Shown here: positions 1-5,081 of the stretch, one piece after another
How positions within the stretch are numbered: position 1 is the first letter of the stretch
Layout of the letters: each line of letters starts with the position of its first letter
Assembly: GCA_018399375.1 (NCBI GenBank)
Contig: JAGYOV010000079.1
Location: forward strand, 1-5,081
From: Dehalococcoidia bacterium
GTDB lineage: Bacteria; Chloroflexota; Dehalococcoidia; GIF9; AB-539-J10
Length of the DNA: 5,081 bases
Direction of reading: 5' to 3'
The notes under the pieces: generated by a model
Seen by the model: the letters and a program-made list of their open reading frames with translations, nothing else
Told to the model about the DNA's origin: nothing
Databases searched by the model: none
Translations under genes and position numbers: made by a program

Positions 1-1
1 A

Positions 2-562
2 ATGAAATTATTTTTGTATAACTATGCCCGCCCAATATTTTTTCTTACCGTGGTGGTTTTCATCGCTGTAAGCGTACTTTCACTAACTTATCAGGCAACA
101 AAGGATACAATCCAGGAGCAGGAAGAAGCCAGGATCAAGGGCACATTACAGGAATTATTTCCTTCGCTGGACACCTATGAATATGAGGATAACCTGTATA
201 GCATATATTCTGAGAACGACATCATAGGCTATGCTTTCCAGACAACGGGCCATGGCTATGGAGGAGACATCAATATAATGGTGGGATTTGAAGGCGAGGC
301 AACGTTGAAAGGGATATTAATCATATCTCAAAAGGAAACGCCTGGTTTGGGAGATAAAATAACTGAAGGATATTTTACCCAAAGTTTCGCAGGAATAGGT
401 TTAGACAACATCTACTTGAGGGAAGATGACGGGGAAATAGACGGCATAACCGGAGCTACGATAAGTTCTCGGGCAGTGGTTAATGCAGTTAGAAAAGCCT
501 GCGGGGAGAAAATCGAGATAATAGCACAGAGGACACAGCCGGGGGCAGGAGGCGAGAAATGA
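2..562 (+). CDS. rnfG: Electron transport complex subunit RnfG (FMN-binding)
   Basis: RnfG is the subunit of the ferredoxin:NAD+ oxidoreductase Rnf that carries a covalently bound FMN and passes electrons on the outer face of the membrane. Seen here: 186 residues, a single N-terminal membrane segment (about residues 11-30), then a soluble FMN-binding domain. It has the family motifs GHGYGGDI (83-90), ETPGLGDKI (112-120) and DGITGATISS (147-156); Thr153 in the GAT core is the expected FMN phosphoester site. The length is normal for the family and the N-terminus starts directly before the membrane segment, so the ATG at 2 is likely the true start, although its ribosome-binding site lies outside the window. 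A TGA at 3-5 in another frame could be the stop of an upstream rnfD in an ATGA overlap. The gene overlaps rnfE by 4 nt. The identification is secure from motifs and context. Confidence 0.95.
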   Translation: MKLFLYNYARPIFFLTVVVFIAVSVLSLTYQATKDTIQEQEEARIKGTLQELFPSLDTYEYEDNLYSIYSENDIIGYAFQTTGHGYGGDINIMVGFEGEATLKGILIISQKETPGLGDKITEGYFTQSFAGIGLDNIYLREDDGEIDGITGATISSRAVVNAVRKACGEKIEIIAQRTQPGAGGEK

Positions 563-1173
563 ACAGGTTCCGCAAGGAATTCCTCAAAGGGATAATTATT
601 TCCAATCCTGTATTTGTGCTCGCGCTGGGGCTATGCCCTGCGCTGGCCATCAGCATTTCTATCGACAATGCATTGGGAATGAGCATGGGAGTAGCCATCG
701 TCTTGCTGGGATCCAATGTAATGGTATCTGCCATAAGAAAGATCATTCCCAACACAGTAAGGATACCTGTATTCATAATAATCATAGCATCTTTCGTAAC
801 CATAATAGACCTGTCATTCCAGGCATATTTCCCTCCACTGCACGAGTCACTGGGAATATTCCTCCCTCTAATCGTAGTGAATTGTATAGTTCTGGGGCGA
901 TCGGAGGCTTTTGCCTCCAAGAATTCCACATTTCACTCTATAGCAGATGCACTGGGGATCGCTATCGGTTTCATGCTGGCACTGCTTCTCATCTCACTCT
1001 TCCGGCAAATACTGGGCACGGGCACGCTGACGTTATTCGGCAATGAGTTGCTGAGCCTGCCCGGCTTAGCCGATCACCCCATGACATTGTTTATCCTGCC
1101 TCCCGGAGCTTTTCTGGTCTTAGCATTACTATTAGCACTATTTAGAAGAATGGGAGTGCTGAAGAATGAATGA
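559..1173 (+). CDS. rnfE: Electron transport complex membrane subunit RnfE
   Basis: RnfE is an integral membrane subunit of the Rnf complex, homologous to NqrD. With RnfA it forms the inverted-topology pair that binds an iron-sulfur centre inside the membrane. The 204-residue product has about six hydrophobic segments (roughly 12-32, 38-58, 68-88, 97-117, 128-149 and 176-196) and the family motifs GLCPALA (24-30) and NCIVLGRSEAFA (108-119). Cys26 and Cys109 are its only two cysteines and match the conserved metal-ligand positions. The ATG at 559 follows an AGGAGG at 547-552 with a 6-nt spacer and sits in an ATGA overlap with the rnfG stop, so translation is probably coupled. The 3' end overlaps rnfA by 8 nt. 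NqrD is the only close alternative, and it is ruled out in context by the iron-sulfur RnfB in the same operon. Confidence 0.95.
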   Translation: MNRFRKEFLKGIIISNPVFVLALGLCPALAISISIDNALGMSMGVAIVLLGSNVMVSAIRKIIPNTVRIPVFIIIIASFVTIIDLSFQAYFPPLHESLGIFLPLIVVNCIVLGRSEAFASKNSTFHSIADALGIAIGFMLALLLISLFRQILGTGTLTLFGNELLSLPGLADHPMTLFILPPGAFLVLALLLALFRRMGVLKNE

Positions 1174-1741
1174 ACTACTCTCCGTATTCATTGGCATGGC
1201 CCTGGTGAATAACTTCATCCTCTCAAGGTTTCTCGGGCTTTGCCCTTTCTTTGGCGTATCCAAAAAGCTGGGCAATGCCCTTAGCATGGGAATTGCCGTC
1301 ACGCTGGTTATGTTCCTGGCCTCGGTCGTGACATGGTTCATCTATCACTACATACTGGCGCCATTTAACATCGAATACATGAAGATCATAATTTACATAG
1401 TAGTAATAGCTTCTCTGGTTCAGATAGTTGAAATGACAATCAAGAGAACTAACGCTACACTGTATAACTCACTGGGAATATATCTCCCTCTCATTACCAC
1501 CAACTGTGCTGTTCTTGGTATCACCTTAATAAATACCCAGGAGAACTTTTCTCTCATCAAGAGCATGGTTAGTGCTCTAGGCGGCGGAATTGGCTTCCTC
1601 CTCGTCCTCGTCATCATGTCAGGCATACGCGAACGCCTTGAGATAAGCGATATTCCCAAATCCATGAAAGGGTTACCGATAGCACTTATAACAGCGATGC
1701 TACTCAGCCTTACGTTCTTTGGATTCGGAGGAATGGTCTAG
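1166..1741 (+). CDS. rnfA: Electron transport complex membrane subunit RnfA
   Basis: RnfA is the membrane partner of RnfE and is homologous to NqrE. The 191-residue product has six predicted membrane segments (about 5-25, 38-60, 72-92, 102-122, 131-152 and 170-188). It shows the motifs FILSRFLGLCPFFGVS (17-32), GIYLPLITTNCAVLG (104-118) and IRERLEISDIPKSMKG (153-168), all typical of RnfA. Cys26 and Cys114 are its only cysteines; by homology they help hold the intramembrane iron-sulfur cluster shared with RnfE. The ATG at 1166 is preceded by GGGAG at 1152-1156 (9-nt spacer) and lies inside the end of rnfE. A second ATG at 1170 is out of frame. The gene ends 2 nt before rnfB, and its last codons carry the rnfB ribosome-binding site. 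Confidence 0.96.
   Translation: MNELLSVFIGMALVNNFILSRFLGLCPFFGVSKKLGNALSMGIAVTLVMFLASVVTWFIYHYILAPFNIEYMKIIIYIVVIASLVQIVEMTIKRTNATLYNSLGIYLPLITTNCAVLGITLINTQENFSLIKSMVSALGGGIGFLLVLVIMSGIRERLEISDIPKSMKGLPIALITAMLLSLTFFGFGGMV
1727..1732 (+). promoter_or_regulatory. Ribosome-binding site deciding the rnfB TTG start
   Basis: GGAGGA sits within the last codons of rnfA, 11 nt before the TTG at 1744. No ATG or GTG start lies in the rnfB frame between this site and the first cluster motif, so the site supports TTG initiation. The spacer is slightly long. Confidence 0.6.
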
Positions 1742-1743
1742 CC

Positions 1744-2574
1744 TTGACACCCATTTTGATACTAACAGGAATAGGGTGTGCTCTCGGCGCGCTGATAATT
1801 CTTGCAGGCAAAATACTCCCCCAGGAATCTCGAGACTTCAAGAGAGTCCAGAGAATAGCGGAGATCCTCCCGGGCATGAACTGCGGTGCCTGTTCCTACC
1901 CTGGTTGTTTTGCCTACGCTCAAGCACTGGTCAAAGATCCAAAGACACTTACCAACAACCCCTGTATGGTTCTCATGCAGGACGCTGAGAAACTTAAGTC
2001 GGTACAGAAAATCCTGGGAATAACGGAAAATATCACCATGATGGAAAGGAAGGCCTTTGTACACTGTGGAGGTGATTCCGAAGACATATGCCAGTGGGCT
2101 GGAAGCAACACCTGTAAAGGAGTAGCACAACGCCACAAGGGATACAAAAGGTGCCCCTTCGGCTGTCTTGGGCTCGGTGATTGCATCAGGATATGCCCAC
2201 AAAACGCCATCTACATGAATGAAGAGAGGAGAGTAGCGGTAGTCGATTGGGATAAATGCAACGGGTGCGGTCTTTGTGTGGCAGAATGTCCTCAAAGGCT
2301 AATACAGCTTGTCCCCGCCAATACCAAAATTGCGTTGCTATGCACCTACACGCCAATTAAAAATATCCCTGGTAGAGAGAAATGCGACGTCGGTTGTATA
2401 CACTGTAAGAAATGCGTGCGCGCATGCGAATATGGCGCTATCTCATGGAATACAAAGAGACTAACTCCTGTATTCAACCACAACAAATGTACGCTATGCC
2501 TCAAATGTGTTGAGGCTTGCCCACAAAATACTCTCACTGCTTGCGTTGACGGGAAAGTGAGAGTTTCCAGTTAA
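1744..2574 (+). CDS. rnfB: Electron transport complex iron-sulfur subunit RnfB
   Basis: RnfB is the cytoplasmic-side subunit where ferredoxin docks and electrons enter or leave the Rnf complex. The 276-residue product has an N-terminal membrane anchor (about 3-22) and a four-cysteine iron-sulfur domain (Cys47, 50, 55 and 74, in NCGACSYPGC plus NNPC). A linker follows with Cys108, 116 and 124. Then come four ferredoxin-type motifs: Cys137/141/147/151, Cys172/175/178/182, Cys214/218/221/224/228 and Cys249/252/255/259. There are 27 cysteines in all, enough for five or more [4Fe-4S] clusters. This is the long form seen in clostridia and acetogens; the proteobacterial form is near 190 residues. 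The start is a TTG with GGAGGA at 1727-1732 about 11 nt upstream. The first in-frame ATG is Met46, inside the first cluster motif, so it cannot be the start. The third motif reads ACEYGAI, lacking the usual proline after its last cysteine. Confidence 0.95.
   Translation: MTPILILTGIGCALGALIILAGKILPQESRDFKRVQRIAEILPGMNCGACSYPGCFAYAQALVKDPKTLTNNPCMVLMQDAEKLKSVQKILGITENITMMERKAFVHCGGDSEDICQWAGSNTCKGVAQRHKGYKRCPFGCLGLGDCIRICPQNAIYMNEERRVAVVDWDKCNGCGLCVAECPQRLIQLVPANTKIALLCTYTPIKNIPGREKCDVGCIHCKKCVRACEYGAISWNTKRLTPVFNHNKCTLCLKCVEACPQNTLTACVDGKVRVSS
2530..2564 (+). repeat. Inverted repeat at the 3' end of rnfB
   Basis: ACTCTCACT at 2530-2538 and AGTGAGAGT at 2556-2564 form a perfect 9-bp stem with a 17-nt loop, inside the last codons of rnfB. 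The right arm runs into TTCCAGTT and the stop codon, without a T-run, so it is not a convincing intrinsic terminator. A 9-bp match at this spacing could occur by chance in a window of this size. It might protect the mRNA 3' end. Confidence 0.3.
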
Positions 2575-2610
2575 CCTGTGAACTCCTAGATCCATATCGC
2601 ATCTCATCCC

Positions 2611-2639
2611 AAAAAGTAAATGGACAGGCGCTTTGCGCT
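2611..2639 (-). terminator. Weak terminator-like hairpin after opuAB
   Basis: On the minus strand, just past the opuAB stop, GCGC-AAA-GCGC (2638-2628, plus one G-T wobble pair) forms a very short stem. A TTTTT run lies at 2615-2611, about 12 nt beyond the stem, further than in a standard intrinsic terminator. It is the best candidate for ending the betaine-transporter transcript in the 84-nt convergent gap, but the evidence is weak. The gap holds no gene. Confidence 0.25.
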
Positions 2640-2645
2640 AAAGGA

Positions 2646-2669
2646 GTACAATGTGCATTTACAATGTAC
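2646..2669. repeat. Imperfect palindrome over the opuAB stop codon
   Basis: GTACA (2646-2650) and TGTAC (2665-2669) are complementary, and one A-A mismatch inward the stem continues for 3 bp. The same stretch can be read as an 8-bp direct repeat, TACAATGT, at 2647-2654 and 2660-2667. It overlaps the opuAB stop at 2659-2661. It may add to termination between the convergent genes or be chance. Confidence 0.25.
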
Positions 2670-3519
2670 CTTGCTGTTCCTGCTTGGCAGCCAGTGCATG
2701 CGTTATGCGGTCTATTACAATTGCCAACAACACGATGCAAAGCCCTGCAGCAAAACCACGCCCCACTTCAATGCGATTGATGGCCAACAATACTTCCATC
2801 CCCAATCCCCTTGCCCCGATCATCGATGCAATAACTACCATCGCCAGAGCCATCATCGTCGTCTGGTTAATTCCTACCATTATAGACGGCATAGCCAACG
2901 GCAGCTGTACCTCGAACAGTATCTGCTTAGCGCTGGAACCAAACGCTTTCGCTGCTTCAATTACATTGGGGGACACATGTCTTATGCCAACATCAGTCAA
3001 CCGTATAACAGGTGGTACAGCATATATAATAGTAGCGAACACTGCAGGCACCTTCCCCAAACCAAACAACATCAGAGCTGGTATCAAATAGACGAAACTT
3101 GGCATAGTCTGCATAGCATCAAGCACAGGCTTGATAATAGATTCAGCTCTGTTACTTTGCGCCATAAGGATACCAGTGGGTATACCAATAACCAGAGATA
3201 TTACTACAGCTGCAATTATAATAGCCAGCGTCATCATAGACAGATCCCAATAACCTAAGCCCCCAATCAACACCAAGAACGCTGCCATAAGCAACCCCAA
3301 CCACCACTTGCGCATGACACGCCAGGCAACAATCCCTACGAACAAAACAATCACAAACCAGGGCAACCATAGGAGAAGACGCTCAATGCGAAGCAATCCA
3401 AAGAGAATACCAGTACCGATGGCATCAAAAAATGCCGCCCAGTTGGCCAAAATCCATGACATGATAACATCAACCCAGTGAGCTAGGGGCAAGCTAATAA
3501 CCTCGGGAAATTCAAGCAT
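2659..3519 (-). CDS. opuAB: Glycine betaine/proline-type ABC transporter permease (OpuAB/ProW)
   Basis: This is the membrane channel subunit of an osmoprotectant importer, moving glycine betaine or related quaternary amines into the cell with ATP from the partner ATPase. The 286-residue protein is hydrophobic, with segments near 48-66, 72-90, 95-118, 139-158, 208-232 and 255-272. Family-typical stretches are MQTMPSFVYLIPALMLFGLG (136-155), VPPVIRLTDVGIRHV (168-182) and the ATPase-coupling EAA loop EAAKAFGSSAKQILFEVQLP (188-207), followed by GINQTTMMALAMVVIASMIG. The ATG at 3519 has AGGAG at 3534-3530 (10-nt spacer) and overlaps the end of opuAA by 8 nt, so the two are co-translated. No substrate-binding domain is fused at its C-terminus, unlike the OpuABC fusion of lactococci. 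The family is certain; the exact substrate (betaine, proline betaine, choline or carnitine) is inferred. Confidence 0.93.
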   Translation of the reverse strand: MLEFPEVISLPLAHWVDVIMSWILANWAAFFDAIGTGILFGLLRIERLLLWLPWFVIVLFVGIVAWRVMRKWWLGLLMAAFLVLIGGLGYWDLSMMTLAIIIAAVVISLVIGIPTGILMAQSNRAESIIKPVLDAMQTMPSFVYLIPALMLFGLGKVPAVFATIIYAVPPVIRLTDVGIRHVSPNVIEAAKAFGSSAKQILFEVQLPLAMPSIMVGINQTTMMALAMVVIASMIGARGLGMEVLLAINRIEVGRGFAAGLCIVLLAIVIDRITHALAAKQEQQGTL

Positions 3520-4837
3520 CGAGACTATTCTCCTCTTCTATATTTTCTATTTCCCCTTCCTCTCGCTTTTGTCCCGACGTTTCCTCATCCCGCTGACTCT
3601 CATCTTCTTCTTTCTCCTGTATCATGCTACCGAGAATGGCTCCTGTATGTACATACCCCATGAATTTACCTTTTTCATCAACAACAGCTATAGGATACCG
3701 AGTAGCCATCGCTAGAGGGAAAAGGTCCTCAAGTACCATATCAACCGTAGCGACAGGCAAATCGGGCTCTAGAGCTTCATGCAAGAAATTACTCTTGTTC
3801 TTGATTAGTTTTATCAAGTTCTCAATGGTCACCATTCCTTGCAACTTTCCTGTTCTAGTAACTACAAAGGTCTCATCCGATGAATTGCTCTTCATCAATG
3901 CAAGGGCAGTCTTGGGCCCCTGCCATTCATAGAGGAGCACCCGGGGCTGCTCCATAATACTCCTGGCTGTTACTACCTTGGCAGGAGAAGCATCCTGAAC
4001 AAACGAACGCACATAGTCATCACTGGGAGCAGTTATTACCTCTTCAGGAGTACCAACCTGAATGATCTCTCCATCGCGCATAATCGCAATGTGGCTCCCC
4101 AATTTCAACGCCTCATCGAGATCATGCGTCACAAAAAGTATCGTCTTTTGAACTTCAGACTGGATAGCTATAAGTTCATCCTGCATTTGTCTTCTAATTA
4201 ATGGATCCAGCCCACTAAAAGGCTCATCCATAAGCAGCACATCGGGATCGTTGGCCAGAGCTCTAGCTATCCCTACTCGCTGTTGCATACCACCACTCAA
4301 AGCTGAAGGAAAATAACTCTCCCACTCCCTTAATCCTACTTTCGCAATGATTTCCCGCGCTCGGGCATAACGCTCCTCTTTATCAACGCCCTTGACCTTT
4401 AACCCATAAGCAACATTATCAAGCACAGTATGGTGTGGAAATAAACCAAAGTATTGAAAAATCATGCCCGTAGTATTGCGCCGCAGGTTCATCAGTTGGC
4501 TTTTGTCATAAGCGCATATGTCTTCTCCATTGATGATAATCTTGCCCGCCGTGGGTTCGATAAGGCGTAAAATACAACGGATCAGCGTTGATTTCCCGCT
4601 ACCAGATAATCCCATAATAACGAAGAGCTCCCCCGAATTTACCTCAAAACTAACATCGCGTATTGCCATCACGCAACCAGTTTCTTCCAGAATAGCCTGC
4701 TTGGTGCTATTGCTCATATCCATATTGAGGATCTTCTCCGGTTCAGGCCCAAAGATCTTCCACAGCCCATGAACGCTAATACAGATCTCACCGCCCTGGA
4801 AGAGACCTTGGCCATAATTGCCACCGCTATCGTTCAA
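3512..4837 (-). CDS. opuAA: Glycine betaine/proline-type ABC transporter ATP-binding protein with CBS domains (OpuAA/ProV)
   Basis: This is the cytoplasmic ATPase that drives the OpuAB permease. From the TTG at 4837 it is 441 residues: Walker A GLSGSGKST (76-84, Lys82), Q-loop Gln128 in FQYFGLFPHHTV, signature LSGGMQQR (180-187), Walker B DVLLMDEPF (199-207, Glu205), D-loop SGLD and switch His238. A CBS pair follows (about 291-347 and 352-407), the part that senses ionic strength or nucleotides in this family. A strongly acidic tail (408-441) ends the protein. The start was chosen because GAGGT (4849-4845) lies 7 nt before TTG 4837. The open frame extends to TTG 4876 (454 residues), but no ribosome-binding site fits there, and similarity to ProV begins only near residue 18 of the shorter form. 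The gene overlaps opuAB by 8 nt. Confidence 0.93.
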   Translation of the reverse strand: MNDSGGNYGQGLFQGGEICISVHGLWKIFGPEPEKILNMDMSNSTKQAILEETGCVMAIRDVSFEVNSGELFVIMGLSGSGKSTLIRCILRLIEPTAGKIIINGEDICAYDKSQLMNLRRNTTGMIFQYFGLFPHHTVLDNVAYGLKVKGVDKEERYARAREIIAKVGLREWESYFPSALSGGMQQRVGIARALANDPDVLLMDEPFSGLDPLIRRQMQDELIAIQSEVQKTILFVTHDLDEALKLGSHIAIMRDGEIIQVGTPEEVITAPSDDYVRSFVQDASPAKVVTARSIMEQPRVLLYEWQGPKTALALMKSNSSDETFVVTRTGKLQGMVTIENLIKLIKNKSNFLHEALEPDLPVATVDMVLEDLFPLAMATRYPIAVVDEKGKFMGYVHTGAILGSMIQEKEEDESQRDEETSGQKREEGEIENIEEENSLDA

Positions 4838-4922
4838 AGTCCTTACCTCTCTTTCTATATTCTTGCATGGCAACAACTGAACCAGAAATTATCACCATAA
4901 TAAAGAGCCTTCCATATAACAA
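4827..4922 (-). CDS. Possible small hydrophobic leader ORF overlapping the opuAA start
   Basis: I do not recognise this ORF. Read from a TTG at 4922 (GAGGA at 4932-4928, 5-nt spacer) it gives 31 residues: a hydrophobic stretch, LFIMVIISGSVVAM, followed by a basic tail, QEYRKRGKDFER. It could be a single-span membrane peptide. Other in-frame starts are ATG 4973 (48 residues) and ATG 4898 (23 residues, with GGAAGG 9 nt upstream). The stop at 4829-4827 falls just inside opuAA, so ribosomes finishing here could restart at the opuAA TTG. Against it: the frame is short enough to be open by chance, the start is ambiguous, and the longest version would run through a terminator-like hairpin. Confidence 0.2.
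   Translation of the reverse strand: MLYGRLFIMVIISGSVVAMQEYRKRGKDFER
4845..4849 (-). promoter_or_regulatory. Ribosome-binding site deciding the opuAA TTG start
   Basis: GAGGT on the minus strand, within AGAGAGGTAAGGA, lies 7 nt before the TTG at 4837-4835. The alternative TTGs at 4876 and 4873 have only a distant GGTGA, about 15 nt away, so this site favours the shorter opuAA product. Confidence 0.55.
4894..4922 (-). promoter_or_regulatory. Weak sigma-70-like promoter candidate for opuAA-opuAB
   Basis: TTGTTA (4922-4917) and TATGGT (4899-4894) are separated by 17 nt on the minus strand, each matching 4 of 6 consensus bases. It lies directly downstream of the terminator-like hairpin and about 57 nt before the opuAA TTG, a sensible position. 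The match is poor, and it overlaps the possible small ORF. Confidence 0.2.
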
Positions 4923-4992
4923 AAAATTCCTCAGCCCAAAATCCTCTGGCACCACACAACCTGCAACACCCATAACCAAGGGCTGGAGGAAT
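4921..4992 (-). terminator. Terminator-like stem-loop with T-tract upstream of opuAA
   Basis: On the minus strand, TTCCTCCAGCCC (4991-4980) pairs with GGGCTGAGGAA (4937-4927), leaving one bulged C, and one further A-T pair closes it. TTTTTT (4926-4921) follows at once. The stem and T-run fit an intrinsic terminator reading toward opuAA. It would either end a transcript from a gene beyond the window or act as an attenuator in the opuAA leader. The 42-nt loop (4938-4979) is G/T-rich with little self-pairing, which is unusually long for a simple terminator. On the plus strand no T-run follows, so it points one way only. Confidence 0.5.
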
Positions 4993-5031
4993 CAAATGAA
5001 TATAGGAACAAAGATTTTCGCCTGGGGTTAA
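4985..5031 (+). other. Orphan ribosome-binding site and ATG opening an 11-codon frame
   Basis: GGAGGA (4985-4990) stands 5 nt before an ATG at 4996, an excellent bacterial initiation site diverging from opuAA. The frame reads MNIGTKIFAWG and stops at TAA 5029-5031. A GGGG run at 5024-5027 precedes the stop; one extra G there would move the reading into a frame that stays open to the window end (LTKLESARPTITGLEKDK). It could be a broken gene start, a leader peptide or coincidence. GGAGGA is also part of the hairpin arm, which may be its real reason for being there. Confidence 0.2.
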
Positions 5032-5081
5032 CTAAACTCGAATCTGCACGACCAACCATAACAGGATTGGAGAAAGACAAG

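Noticed and set aside
489..929. A 146-codon minus-strand frame opposite rnfG-rnfE
   Set aside because: It overlaps two well-supported Rnf genes, shows no family motif, and would run against a tightly packed operon.
559..1741. rnfE and rnfA as NqrD and NqrE of a Na+-translocating NADH:quinone reductase
   Set aside because: The membrane subunits are homologous, but Nqr operons lack an RnfB-type multi-cluster protein and carry NqrF instead. The G-E-A-B order with RnfB identifies Rnf.
1762..2295. A 177-codon minus-strand frame opposite rnfB
   Set aside because: The cysteine motifs and spacing of RnfB fix the coding strand; the antisense product has no domain signature.
2651..3091. A 146-codon plus-strand frame antisense to opuAB
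   Set aside because: Antisense shadow of a hydrophobic gene, with Thr/Ile/Ala-rich low-complexity content and no recognisable domain.
2620..3258. A 212-codon open frame on the plus strand
   Set aside because: It lies antisense to opuAB, has a His/Tyr/Asn/Gln-rich composition unlike a real protein, and no plausible domain. opuAB is an unambiguous family member.
4996..5031. TAA read-through as a recoded sense codon to continue the 11-codon frame
   Set aside because: The same frame meets another TAA about ten codons later, and TAA is not a known site of selenocysteine or pyrrolysine insertion.
1..5081. CRISPR array, tRNA or rRNA gene, insertion sequence, phage or toxin-antitoxin genes
   Set aside because: No spaced direct repeats, tRNA-like cloverleaf, rRNA stretch, transposase or paired small genes were seen. 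Nearly all of the window is accounted for by six family-recognised genes.

Overview
The window comes from an anaerobic prokaryote, most likely a bacterium. It holds two unrelated, convergent gene sets. The evidence for an anaerobe is the Rnf complex itself and its long, cysteine-rich RnfB, the form typical of anaerobes. Coding sequences use ATA, AGA and AGG codons freely, base composition is mid-range, and two genes (rnfB and opuAA) appear to start with TTG. Nothing here fixes the phylum; Bacillota, Chloroflexota or Desulfobacterota would all be compatible.

Left half, plus strand (2-2574): rnfG, rnfE, rnfA and rnfB, tightly packed with a 4-nt overlap, an 8-nt overlap and a 2-nt gap. This is the distal part of the usual anaerobe order rnfCDGEAB, so rnfC and rnfD should lie just left of the window. 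A TGA at 3-5, overlapping the rnfG ATG, could be the rnfD stop. The complex couples electron transfer between reduced ferredoxin (entering at RnfB) and NAD+ (at RnfC) to Na+ or H+ export. RnfA and RnfE are the paired membrane subunits that hold an intramembrane iron-sulfur centre, and RnfG carries a covalent FMN outside the membrane.

Middle (2575-2658): a short convergent intergenic gap with only weak hairpins.

Right half, minus strand (2659 to about 4837): a two-gene operon for an OpuA/ProU-type glycine betaine (quaternary amine) importer. It has an ATPase with C-terminal CBS domains and an acidic tail (opuAA/proV), overlapping by 8 nt a membrane permease (opuAB/proW). No substrate-binding protein gene or fused binding domain is in the window. 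The roughly 240-nt upstream region (4838-5081) contains a terminator-like hairpin with a T-tract pointing toward opuAA, a possible small ORF running into the opuAA start, and an isolated strong ribosome-binding site plus ATG on the opposite strand.

The two operons are probably neighbours without a shared pathway. At most, the ion gradient made by Rnf and betaine uptake both bear on ion and osmotic balance. I see no previously undescribed system. The most unexplained stretch is the opuAA leader.
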